DNA of 34,308 bases from Saprospiraceae bacterium (GTDB lineage Bacteria; Bacteroidota; Bacteroidia; Chitinophagales; Saprospiraceae). The translations under genes were made by a program, and so were the position numbers. Where the stretch lies: NCBI GenBank assembly GCA_013360405.1, contig JABWBR010000080.1, positions 1 through 34,308 of the forward strand, written 5' to 3'. This document shows, piece after piece, positions 7,995 through 15,505 of this stretch (its first letter is position 1; each line of letters begins with the position of its first letter). A model generated the notes under the pieces. That model worked only from the letters and a program-made list of their open reading frames with translations, ran no database searches and was not told the DNA's origin.

Positions 7995-8405
7995 ATGGGT
8001 TTAAATCCGGTGAAGTTGCGAAATATAGCCTGGGGTTTAAGTATAATTTTTGCTATTCTGGGGATTATACTTATGCTATCAATATTCGCATTTTCCGCCC
8101 CTCCTTGGACACCAGGAGATATCCTAATTACATTTGCTGTGGGAGGTTTGTATGTTTCAGGTTTATTAATCGGCAAGAAGTGGCCATTAACAGGGGGGGT
8201 CATGAGTTTAATTTCACCCATTGTGGCCGTAATATCAATAGTAGTTGTACTTTTAAGGGTAGAGCCTGGTTCAGGCATCATTGGTTATGTCGGCAGTTCG
8301 ATGATAATGTTTCTAATCATGATGATCCCGGGATTTTTGTATTTGCTGTCTTGGTATTTACAAAGGAAGTTAGATCAAAATGAACAAATTGATAAGGGGA
8401 GCTAA
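7995..8405 (+). CDS. Small four-helix membrane protein, function unknown
   Basis: A 136-residue hydrophobic protein with four likely membrane helices at about 10-34, 43-61, 66-88 and 98-123, short loops, and a charged C-terminus (RKLDQNEQIDKGS). It resembles small uncharacterised integral membrane families, but I cannot name one with confidence. It has no signal peptide or catalytic motif. It stands alone: the previous gene is on the other strand 375 bases away, and a long hairpin follows its stop codon. Composition is more AT-rich than the genes to its right. Confidence 0.7.
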   Translation: MGLNPVKLRNIAWGLSIIFAILGIILMLSIFAFSAPPWTPGDILITFAVGGLYVSGLLIGKKWPLTGGVMSLISPIVAVISIVVVLLRVEPGSGIIGYVGSSMIMFLIMMIPGFLYLLSWYLQRKLDQNEQIDKGS

Positions 8406-8463
8406 TGAGTTTATGGAAAAATCTCCGATATAGGCGGACATTGGATTTAAATATTGAATAGAG

Positions 8464-8552
8464 GTAACTGTTTAGGAGGGTTTAGCTGTATGTGTAGTTA
8501 ACTAACCCCAATCGCTAAACTGCGCATGCACTAAACCCTACTAAACAGTTAC
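8464..8552 (+). repeat. Long RNA-type hairpin after the 7995 gene
   Basis: The arms 8464-8485 and 8531-8552 are inverted repeats of 22 bases with one mismatch. The stem continues inward with 8487-8499 against 8518-8530, where every non-Watson-Crick position (8489, 8493, 8495) is a G-U pair if read as + strand RNA. One base (8486) is bulged and the loop is about 18 bases. There is no T-tract after it. It may be a terminator-like or protective 3' structure for the 7995 gene, or a small palindromic element. The rest of 8406-8855 holds no gene; 8598-8626 loosely resembles part of repeat copy B. Confidence 0.7.
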
Positions 8553-8855
8553 TATGAGAATTGAAGGTATTTGACGTATTCGTTGCTGTAGAGGCTTTCC
8601 CGAGCCATCATCACCACTGTCTATTGAACAGCCAAGGTTATCGTCGGACATATTGTCGAAGGGCAACCGTATTCCCGAGCCAAAAAAGTGTATTCAGTGA
8701 ACATTGCGTACTCTTGTGCCCAGCGTACTATGTGATAAAGTAATCCTGATGAGTTCAAGAATAGCAATGAGCGTTTTTGACCGGAAGATACCGTATAATG
8801 ACTTGCCATAGTTGCCACCCAATGCCCGCATTGAGGCGAAGCTTCAGACAAGCGC

Positions 8856-10370
8856 TTACTTTTTGACCAACTTTCTCAATACGGGCATCTCACCCGCGAT
8901 ATTTATTTCCAGTAAATAAATACCTGCGGGCAAGTTCCGGATGTCAATTTGCGGCGTATTGTAATACCCTGATAAAGCGCCTTGTGCCGACCATATCCTG
9001 ATGTTTGCGATATGCAGCGAACCGGCATTGATATACACCTCCGATTGCGCCGGGTTGGGAAACACGCTTACGGATGGCGCAGCGCCATCGATATTGCCTA
9101 TACGGGAAACAACCGAAGCCCTTTTGCGGAAATACACCTGGTTGAAAGGGCTGCCGGGGTCACCCGCCTCGTAATTCACCGCCAGTTCGCCGCCAGGCAA
9201 CACGATAGCCGCTTTAAAGCCGATGCTCGAAGCGCCCAGGTCGGTGGCGAATTCCGCCTCATTCCACGATGCGCCGCCGTCGGTAGAGTAGCGCACCACC
9301 ATATCGGCGCCGGCAACTCCGGCGGAGAAATCCCTTTCGTCTTTCCAAACGCTCCACAACACATCGTGGGTTGCATCGTAGCGATTGCCCTCCACCAGGT
9401 GGGATCGGGCGCCGGGTTCGGATAATTGGGTAAAAGGAGCAGCGCTCCAGGTTGCGCCCAGGTCGGCTGACGAGGCATAGCGCACATTGGCGCCGTCGAA
9501 AGGATCACCCGCGGGATACTGGTGATAAAAAACATGGATACTACTGCGGTGATCGATCACCACATCCGGGTCGCTGTCGAGATGCGGGCTGGTGACGATA
9601 GTCTGCGGGCTACTCCAACTGAGGCCGCCATTGGTGGAATGTACCATTTGAACATCCCATTTCAACCCGGCGCCGACCGAATCGCGCCAGGCAATCGCGA
9701 GGGTATCGCCCGGTGCGGCGTCAAACTGGGCGCGGGGAAAAGCGGAGGGCAGGCCGTCGTCATCACTGATGGGCAGCGGTTCGCTCCAGGTAGCGCCGTT
9801 ATCGACCGAGCGACTGTAGTAACACTCCGTAATGTCGCCCTGCCCCAGGTCGCCCTCGTGCCAAATAGCGTGCAAGCGGTTGTTCTTGTCGATAGTGAGA
9901 TGCGCAGCAAAACTGTTGTATTCTACAAAAGACGCAATCCGGACGGAATCCAGCGTGAGATTCAGGTTGGCGTCGTAGCGACAGAGGAACAGCGCGCCGG
10001 GAGACTTGGCGGTATATAGCACATAGAGATTATCATAGCTGTCGGCTGTCAGCTTGGGCGAGGCGCCGCCGATCACCATCGACAGGGGAGTAATGGGTTG
10101 CTGCGGCGACCAGGTGGCGCCCCCGTTGTCCGACCAGGTTAAGTAGCTGCCCGAAATGACCCCGTTGGCGGGATTCACTTCCGAGGTGGAAATGATAATT
10201 CTGCCCGAAGACGTAATTGCCATATTGTTGTACAATTGTCCCCGCTGGGCATGGGTATTGTTGAATTTGGGCAGTGCTATTTCTTCGCCCCACTGGGGGC
10301 CGACGCCGTGCTGAGCCGTTAATGTGGAAAAGCAGAAAAGCAAAACGATGAAACTTATAGACCGGGTCAT
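8856..10370 (-). CDS. Secreted Asp-box (BNR/sialidase-like) protein with T9SS sorting domain
   Basis: A 504-residue exported protein. Residues 1-19 form a signal peptide ending at LTA-Q. Five Asp-box motifs (S-x-D-x-G-x-x-W type) occur at 80-87, 188-195, 245-252, 301-308 and 362-369, the hallmark of sialidase-like beta-propellers. The last ~75 residues (VSVFPNPAQSEVYI at 434-447, then LPAGIYLLEI and VLRKLVKK) are a type A T9SS sorting domain, which directs the protein across the outer membrane and is usually cleaved. The catalytic arginine triad and Tyr/Glu pair of true sialidases are not evident, so glycosidase activity is uncertain; it could equally be a binding or structural propeller. It is monocistronic, facing away from the redox operon. 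Confidence 0.88.
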   Translation of the reverse strand: MTRSISFIVLLFCFSTLTAQHGVGPQWGEEIALPKFNNTHAQRGQLYNNMAITSSGRIIISTSEVNPANGVISGSYLTWSDNGGATWSPQQPITPLSMVIGGASPKLTADSYDNLYVLYTAKSPGALFLCRYDANLNLTLDSVRIASFVEYNSFAAHLTIDKNNRLHAIWHEGDLGQGDITECYYSRSVDNGATWSEPLPISDDDGLPSAFPRAQFDAAPGDTLAIAWRDSVGAGLKWDVQMVHSTNGGLSWSSPQTIVTSPHLDSDPDVVIDHRSSIHVFYHQYPAGDPFDGANVRYASSADLGATWSAAPFTQLSEPGARSHLVEGNRYDATHDVLWSVWKDERDFSAGVAGADMVVRYSTDGGASWNEAEFATDLGASSIGFKAAIVLPGGELAVNYEAGDPGSPFNQVYFRKRASVVSRIGNIDGAAPSVSVFPNPAQSEVYINAGSLHIANIRIWSAQGALSGYYNTPQIDIRNLPAGIYLLEINIAGEMPVLRKLVKK

Positions 10371-10582
10371 AATACAAGGTGTTTTTTTACTATGGACTTA
10401 TCTACAGCCAATACGTTTAATCGGATAAGATCGCCAATGATGGGCGCAAATTGACAATTTGCTTTTTATGCCCTATATATTTATTTATAGAAAGTCTAAA
10501 TAACAGATATGGTCGTTTAAACACCGCCTTACATTGGCCTGTTCAGCGGACATTGCCTAATATTGCCGTCAAATAACAAGCC

Positions 10583-11638
10583 ATGTTTCGTTTGCTCAAA
10601 ACCTTGAACCGGGTCGCTTTCGTCAAAGCGCTCATTGCAGCCGTTGCGACAGTGATCCTGGTTTTTATCGGTTCCCGCAATCTTCAAAACTTCGATGCGG
10701 CGCTGATCGCGTATCTGCTGGGCACAATCTTTGCCGTCTTCGGCGTAGCCTACCGCTATTCCGTTTGGTTGCAGCGGCCGCCCACCCGGCTGTACTGGCG
10801 GCGCAGCATGCAGTTTTTGTTCAGCAAATACTTTATCCCCTATTTGTTGCGTTTGCTGCGGCTGTTTGTGCGCAATATCCTCCTTCAGCGATTTATCGCC
10901 TTCAGGAGCAGCCGTCGTTGGTTAGGCCACTTTATGTTAGCCACGGGTTGTTTGTTGGCTTTTGCCATCACCATTCCGCTCACTTTCGGCTGGATACATT
11001 TCGAGCTACAACCAGGAGACGACATTACCTACAATGCCAGGCTTTTCGGATTTGAAGCCGGTAGTTTTGCCCTGGGCAGCCTGCTTGCTTTCATTATCTT
11101 CCACGGGTTGGTATGGTGTTCGGTGCTGGTTATCATAGGCGCCGCAATGATGATACGCCGGCGGCTTACCCATGGCGGCCTGATCAGTACGCAGACATTC
11201 GAGGGGGATTGGCTTCCGTTGGCGCTGCTCTTTGTTATTTCGATTACCGGCCTCGGCATTTCTTACGACTACACCTTTATGCAGGGCAAAACGTATCAGT
11301 TCATGGCCGTCACCCATGCCATTACGGTAATCTTGTTTTTGGTCTGGTTGCCTTTCGGCAAATTTTTCCACATTTTTCAGCGCCTGGCCCAGTTGGGAGC
11401 AAATTTGTATAGAATAGAAGGGCAAAAAGAAGGAATGGCGAAATGCCCGCATACCCAAAAGGAGTTTGCTACCAAATTACACATAGAAGACCTTAAAAAA
11501 ATAACCCGCGAGGCGGGGTTCGACTTTACGCTGGAAGACGGCGGCAGCCACCTGGATCTCAGCCCGGAAGGCAAGCGCTCGGCGCTCGCCAAAGCTCATT
11601 TTGAGGCCCGTCAGGAATCGGGAAGTTTTTTTGGGTGA
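10583..11638 (+). CDS. NarI-like membrane subunit of the redox operon
   Basis: A 351-residue membrane protein and the first gene of the molybdoenzyme operon. Likely membrane helices at about 11-30, 38-56, 114-139, 160-190, 209-226 and 240-258. The C-terminal membrane pair LPLALLFVISITGLG and VTHAITVILFLVWLPFGKFF resembles the NarI / heme-b quinol-oxidising subunits of nitrate reductase. Histidines near membrane edges (H116, H139, H174, H245, H263) could ligate heme, but I cannot pair them from sequence alone. A soluble tail (270-351) follows, with one cysteine (C288). Proteins of this kind are sometimes labelled MFS transporter, which the helix count and histidines do not support well. Probable role: pass electrons from the quinone pool to the Fe-S and Rieske partners downstream. 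The molybdoenzyme gene starts 51 bases later. Confidence 0.65.
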   Translation: MFRLLKTLNRVAFVKALIAAVATVILVFIGSRNLQNFDAALIAYLLGTIFAVFGVAYRYSVWLQRPPTRLYWRRSMQFLFSKYFIPYLLRLLRLFVRNILLQRFIAFRSSRRWLGHFMLATGCLLAFAITIPLTFGWIHFELQPGDDITYNARLFGFEAGSFALGSLLAFIIFHGLVWCSVLVIIGAAMMIRRRLTHGGLISTQTFEGDWLPLALLFVISITGLGISYDYTFMQGKTYQFMAVTHAITVILFLVWLPFGKFFHIFQRLAQLGANLYRIEGQKEGMAKCPHTQKEFATKLHIEDLKKITREAGFDFTLEDGGSHLDLSPEGKRSALAKAHFEARQESGSFFG

Positions 11639-11689
11639 AATTTTTTTTGAACCCGGCATTGCATTCTTTTTTAAACGCTAAACTTGACC

Positions 11690-13912
11690 ATGGCAAAACT
11701 CCCGGTATCATCAGATCAACTTATCGAGCAATTCGGCCCGCACAAAAACTATCCTCCCCGGGATGGGTTTCCCGGCGCACACGAACCCGACAAGTTGGTA
11801 AAAACCCACTGTTGCTTTTGCGGCATGCAATGCGGCGTTCAACTCAAGGTAAAAGACAACAAAGTAGCCGGGTTTGAACCCTGGATGGACTTCCCTTTCA
11901 ACGAAGGGCGCCTTTGCCCCAAGGGCGTACAGCGCTACCTGCAGAACAATCACCCCGACCGACTGCTCGACCCCATAGAAAGAGTAGAGGGTAAAGGCTT
12001 CCGTAAAATCTCCTGGGAACAAGCCATGGAGCGCACCGTAAGCGAGATCAAGCGCATACAAAGCCTGTATGGCAACGATGCCTTCGCTATGCTTTCGGGC
12101 GTATCCCTCACCAACGAAAAAAGTTATCTGGTGGGGAAGTTTGCCCGGGTAGCTTTAAAAACGGCTAACCTGGATTACAACGGGCGCCTGTGCATGGTTA
12201 GCGCCGGCGGCGCCAATAAGAAAGCTTTCGGCATGGATCGCAGCTCTAACAGTTGGGCCGACCTGAAAAAAGCGGAAGTTATCATCGTGGCGGGCGCCAA
12301 TATCAGTGAAACCTTCCCCACTCTTACCCATTACATCTGGGAAGCGCGCGACCACGGCGCGAAGCTCATCGTGGTTGATCCGCGGACTATTCCGCTGGCG
12401 CGAACGGCCGACCTGCACCTGCCCGTCAGGCCGGGCGGCGATTCAGCGCTCTTCGGCGCTATGCTCAAAATATTGGTGGATAACGATTGGCTCGACCACG
12501 ATTTTATCAACAACCACACCAGCGGCTTTGAAGAAACCATCGAAGCGGTAAAAGATTACGACCTGGAATGGGCGGAGAAAACCACGGGAGTGCCCGCCGA
12601 AAAGATCATACAAGCCGCTACTTTGTGGGGAAAGGCCAAAACCAGCTTCCTGCTGCACGCCCGCGGCATTGAGCACCATTCCAAAGGAGTAGATAACGTG
12701 TTGAGCTGTATCAACCTCGTGCTGGCCACCGGCCGCATCGGAAAACCTTATTGCGGCTACGGCACGATTACCGGGCAGGGCAACGGGCAGGGCGGCCGCG
12801 AACACGGCCACAAATGCGATCAATTGCCCGGCAACCGCGACATTACCGACCCTGCTCACCGCAAAATCATTGCCGATGTGTGGGGCATCGACGAACGCGA
12901 ATTGCCCGGAAAGGGACTCACCGCCTACGAACAAATAGAGGCTATTCACCGGGGAGAAATCAAAGGGCTGATCTCTATATGCTTTAACCCCGTCGTCTCT
13001 CTGCCCAATAACCGCTTTGTGCGCGAAGCCCTGGAAAAACTGGAGTATTACGTGTGTATCGATTTCTTCCTGAGCGAAACCGCCCGGCACGCCGACATCG
13101 TGATGGCGGGCTCTCTGCACGAAGAGGAAGAAGGCACCGTGACCACCGCAGAGGCAAGAGTAGTGAAAATCAATCAGGCGGTAACCCCGCCCGGCAACGC
13201 CCGCAAAGATACCGACATCCTGGTTGAAATAGCCCGCCGCCTCGGCGCCGGCAAATATTTTGACTACCGGACCAGCGAGGATATCTTCAACGAACTGCGC
13301 GCGGCTTCCAAAGATAGTAAAGCCGACTACTACGGCATCACCTATGAGAGAATAGAGAAAAACATGGGCGTATTCTGGCCCTGCCCCAGCCTCGACCACC
13401 CCGGTACGCCCCGCCTTTGGGAAGACCGAAAGTTCAATACGGCAGACGGCAAGGCCCACTTCAACCCGGTCCCTTACCGCGAGCCTTCGGAAGTTACAGA
13501 CGAGGATTTCCCCGTAGTGCTGACTACAGGACGGGTAGTGTCTCAATACCTGAGCGGAACCCAAACCCGGCGCATCGGCAAGCTGGTGGAACAGTACCCG
13601 GAGCCGCTGCTGGAAATCCACCCCAAACTCGCTTTTCAGTACGGCATCCAGGGCGGAGACCTGGTGACGGTAACTACCCGGCGGGGCGAAGGGCGGTTTC
13701 CGGCTCAACTGGTAGAGACTATCCGCGAAGATACCGTGTTTATTCCCTACCACTGGGGCGGCACACAGTCGGCCAACCAATTGACAATCGGCACGCTAGA
13801 CCCCATCTCAAAAATACCGGAATTCAAAGTTTGCGCCTGCCGGCTGACGCCCACCGGGAAGAAAGCGACGGCAAGCCTGACGGAAAAGGCGTTTCAAAGC
13901 TATCAGGATTAA
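11690..13912 (+). CDS. Molybdopterin oxidoreductase, nitrate reductase (NasA/NarB-like) catalytic subunit
   Basis: A 740-residue Mo-bisMGD enzyme. An N-terminal [4Fe-4S] site is formed by C41-x2-C44-x3-C48 and C76 in GRLCPKG, with K78 as the usual electron-relay lysine. The Mo ligand is probably C168 in [18 protein letters not shown], which matches the RLCM-SA block of Nap/Nas nitrate reductases rather than the Sec/Cys site of formate dehydrogenases. The segment [14 protein letters not shown] and the following [10 protein letters not shown] are the family's cofactor-binding block. The C-terminal molydop-binding domain runs from about 600 ([20 protein letters not shown]). No Tat signal is seen, so the subunit should be cytoplasmic. 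ATG 11690 is preferred over an upstream TTG. Nitrate is the likely substrate by motif, but no nitrite reductase or nitrate transporter lies in the window, so this is inference. Confidence 0.85.
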   Translation: MAKLPVSSDQLIEQFGPHKNYPPRDGFPGAHEPDKLVKTHCCFCGMQCGVQLKVKDNKVAGFEPWMDFPFNEGRLCPKGVQRYLQNNHPDRLLDPIERVEGKGFRKISWEQAMERTVSEIKRIQSLYGNDAFAMLSGVSLTNEKSYLVGKFARVALKTANLDYNGRLCMVSAGGANKKAFGMDRSSNSWADLKKAEVIIVAGANISETFPTLTHYIWEARDHGAKLIVVDPRTIPLARTADLHLPVRPGGDSALFGAMLKILVDNDWLDHDFINNHTSGFEETIEAVKDYDLEWAEKTTGVPAEKIIQAATLWGKAKTSFLLHARGIEHHSKGVDNVLSCINLVLATGRIGKPYCGYGTITGQGNGQGGREHGHKCDQLPGNRDITDPAHRKIIADVWGIDERELPGKGLTAYEQIEAIHRGEIKGLISICFNPVVSLPNNRFVREALEKLEYYVCIDFFLSETARHADIVMAGSLHEEEEGTVTTAEARVVKINQAVTPPGNARKDTDILVEIARRLGAGKYFDYRTSEDIFNELRAASKDSKADYYGITYERIEKNMGVFWPCPSLDHPGTPRLWEDRKFNTADGKAHFNPVPYREPSEVTDEDFPVVLTTGRVVSQYLSGTQTRRIGKLVEQYPEPLLEIHPKLAFQYGIQGGDLVTVTTRRGEGRFPAQLVETIREDTVFIPYHWGGTQSANQLTIGTLDPISKIPEFKVCACRLTPTGKKATASLTEKAFQSYQD

Positions 13913-13957
13913 GCGCTTATTTGGACATTTGTCAATTTGCTGATTAACATCAAAACC

Positions 13958-14524
13958 ATGCAAACCCGCTACGACGAGCAGATGGAGTTTTTTGTGGACA
14001 TGCAGCGCTGCATCGGCTGTCATGCCTGCGAAATGGCTTGTGCTGAATGTGAAACCAATGGACATGAAAGCATGATTCACATCCACTACGTAGAACGGTT
14101 GGTTTCGGCGCAAACGACGGTGCAGGTATGCATGCATTGCGAGGAACCGGCCTGTGCCGCCGTTTGCCCCGCCGACGCTATCTCCGTTGACGACTTCGGC
14201 GTTGTACACACCGCCGAGACCAGCCGTTGCATCGGCTGCTCAAACTGCGTAATGGCCTGCCCCTTCGGCGTACCGAAAAAGATGGAGCAAGCGGAGCTGA
14301 TGATGAAGTGCAATATGTGTTACGACCGCACCAGCGCCGGCAAAAAGCCTATGTGCGCTACCGTCTGCCCAAGCCAGGCGCTCTTTTACGGCACACGGGA
14401 GGAAATCGAGAAAATGCGTCCGAACAGTACGCCCGTCAATAAGTTCTATTTTGGTAACGCAGAGGTGAACACCAAAGTCAACATAATGATGCCCAAAGGC
14501 AGCACCGGTTTGCGGGTACATTAA
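13958..14524 (+). CDS. Four-cluster ferredoxin-type electron transfer subunit (NrfC/DmsB-like)
   Basis: A 188-residue protein with sixteen cysteines in four groups: C18/21/24/28, C58/61/66/70, C91/94/97/101 and C118/121/133/137. This is the pattern of DmsB/NrfC/FdhB-type subunits carrying four [4Fe-4S] clusters that wire a molybdoenzyme to a membrane partner. One extra cysteine (C31) follows the first group. There is no signal peptide. ATG 13958 is chosen; the frame is open from an unlikely TTG at 13937. It begins 45 bases after the molybdoenzyme stop and 12 bases before the Rieske gene, so the operon is tight. It should carry electrons between the membrane/Rieske side and the catalytic subunit. 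Confidence 0.9.
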   Translation: MQTRYDEQMEFFVDMQRCIGCHACEMACAECETNGHESMIHIHYVERLVSAQTTVQVCMHCEEPACAAVCPADAISVDDFGVVHTAETSRCIGCSNCVMACPFGVPKKMEQAELMMKCNMCYDRTSAGKKPMCATVCPSQALFYGTREEIEKMRPNSTPVNKFYFGNAEVNTKVNIMMPKGSTGLRVH

Positions 14525-14536
14525 CAAACGTGCATC

Positions 14537-15058
14537 ATGAGTACGGAAAACAACAAAAAAACACCCAAGTGGAAAGCCGACTTTCCCATCCATAAAACGG
14601 AAGCTGCGCACGTATCCCGGCGCGAGTTTGCCAAGTTCCTGGGCTTGTTGTCCGGCGCATTGGCTATCGGCAACGGGGCCATCGTTATCAAGGCCCTGGC
14701 ATCTCCTGAAAAAGAACTGGAAGGCGAACACTTCGTTTGCAATGCCAACGAGGCGCCCGTCGGAGAAATGCTTCAGTTTGAACTGGAAGGCCCCAAAGTG
14801 GTTCCCTATATTTTGATCTGCCTTTCGGAAAAAGAGTGGCGGGCCTACGAACAAAAGTGCACCCACCTGTCCTGCGCCGTACGCTACCGGCACGACCTGG
14901 GCAAGATCGAATGCCCTTGTCACAAAGGGTATTTCGACCCCCATAACGGCAACGTGCTTGCAGGGCCGCCTCCCCGCCCCCTGCCTCAGTTGGAGGTAGT
15001 CAACCGCGATGGAAAACTGTACGTCAGAGCAATGCGAAAACAAAACCCGGATATATAA
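14537..15058 (+). CDS. Rieske [2Fe-2S] protein with twin-arginine-type N-terminus
   Basis: A 173-residue Rieske protein. Ligands: C108 and H110 in KCTHLSC, C126 and H129 in CPCHKG; C113 and C128 would form the usual disulfide. The N-terminus has SRREFAKFLG (27-36) followed by a hydrophobic stretch (37-54), resembling the uncleaved Tat anchor of bc1-type Rieske proteins. This predicts a cluster facing the periplasm, while the catalytic and ferredoxin subunits have no signals, a topology worth testing. It sits in the redox operon between the ferredoxin subunit and a small membrane protein, only 2 bases from the next ATG. Likely an electron carrier between the membrane subunit and the Fe-S subunits. 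Confidence 0.9.
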   Translation: MSTENNKKTPKWKADFPIHKTEAAHVSRREFAKFLGLLSGALAIGNGAIVIKALASPEKELEGEHFVCNANEAPVGEMLQFELEGPKVVPYILICLSEKEWRAYEQKCTHLSCAVRYRHDLGKIECPCHKGYFDPHNGNVLAGPPPRPLPQLEVVNRDGKLYVRAMRKQNPDI

Positions 15059-15060
15059 AA

Positions 15061-15315
15061 ATGGCAGACTTCCGAGAATCTCAAAACAAAGCGCATCCCA
15101 ATAAAACAAACACCCTGATGACGGGCATCATATTCCTGCTCATTCTGTTTGTGAGCATCCAAATATGGTTTTTATTTGGCGCGCTCAACAATGCTTTACA
15201 GGAGAACTTCAGCTTCGCCCTCACTACCTTTACAGGTTCGGCTATCTTAGCCCTGGCTTCAGGCTGGATTTTGCGATACCTGCCCGACCCTATCCGCCGC
15301 GACAAAGAGGGCTGA
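15061..15315 (+). CDS. Small two-helix membrane protein of the redox operon
   Basis: An 84-residue protein with a polar N-terminus (1-17), two membrane helices (about 19-40 and 50-70) and a basic end (RYLPDPIRRDKEG). It starts 2 bases after the Rieske stop, so it is almost certainly co-translated with it. I believe it belongs to an uncharacterised small family found beside Rieske genes (possibly DUF6755), but that is from memory. It probably stabilises or anchors the complex. Confidence 0.75.
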   Translation: MADFRESQNKAHPNKTNTLMTGIIFLLILFVSIQIWFLFGALNNALQENFSFALTTFTGSAILALASGWILRYLPDPIRRDKEG

Positions 15316-15466
15316 GTTCGATGCGATCAAATCCAGGGTATGGGGCATTTGCGTCGCGGGTGCTTACGGGGGGCGGGATGCATGCGACCGGTGGAAAAAC
15401 TGCAAACAAAACATGATAGGGTCGGGAGGAGTAGGATGGAGCAGATTTCGTCATCAATCCCCCCCC

Positions 15467-15505
15467 CCCTTGCCAATTCCCTCAAATCCCTGCCCAAACA
15501 TCTCA
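15467..15505 (-). repeat. Stop-anchored 3' repeat, copy 1
   Basis: Read on the minus strand, the 39 bases from the TGA stop of the 15503-17737 gene match the 40 bases from the TGA stop of the 17841-21893 gene with about six substitutions and one gap. An 11-base C tract (15459-15469 on +) overlaps its far end. Function unknown; see the finding. Confidence 0.7.

Noticed and set aside
8598-8626. Fifth copy of the left-end repeat family
   Set aside because: Only a loose match to part of copy B, too weak to call.
12190-12200. Selenocysteine site in the molybdoenzyme
   Set aside because: The Mo-ligand position is an ordinary Cys codon (TGC), with no in-frame TGA.
12443-13780. 445-residue minus strand frame opposite the molybdoenzyme
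   Set aside because: Antisense shadow of a conserved gene with GC-rich codons; no recognisable domain.
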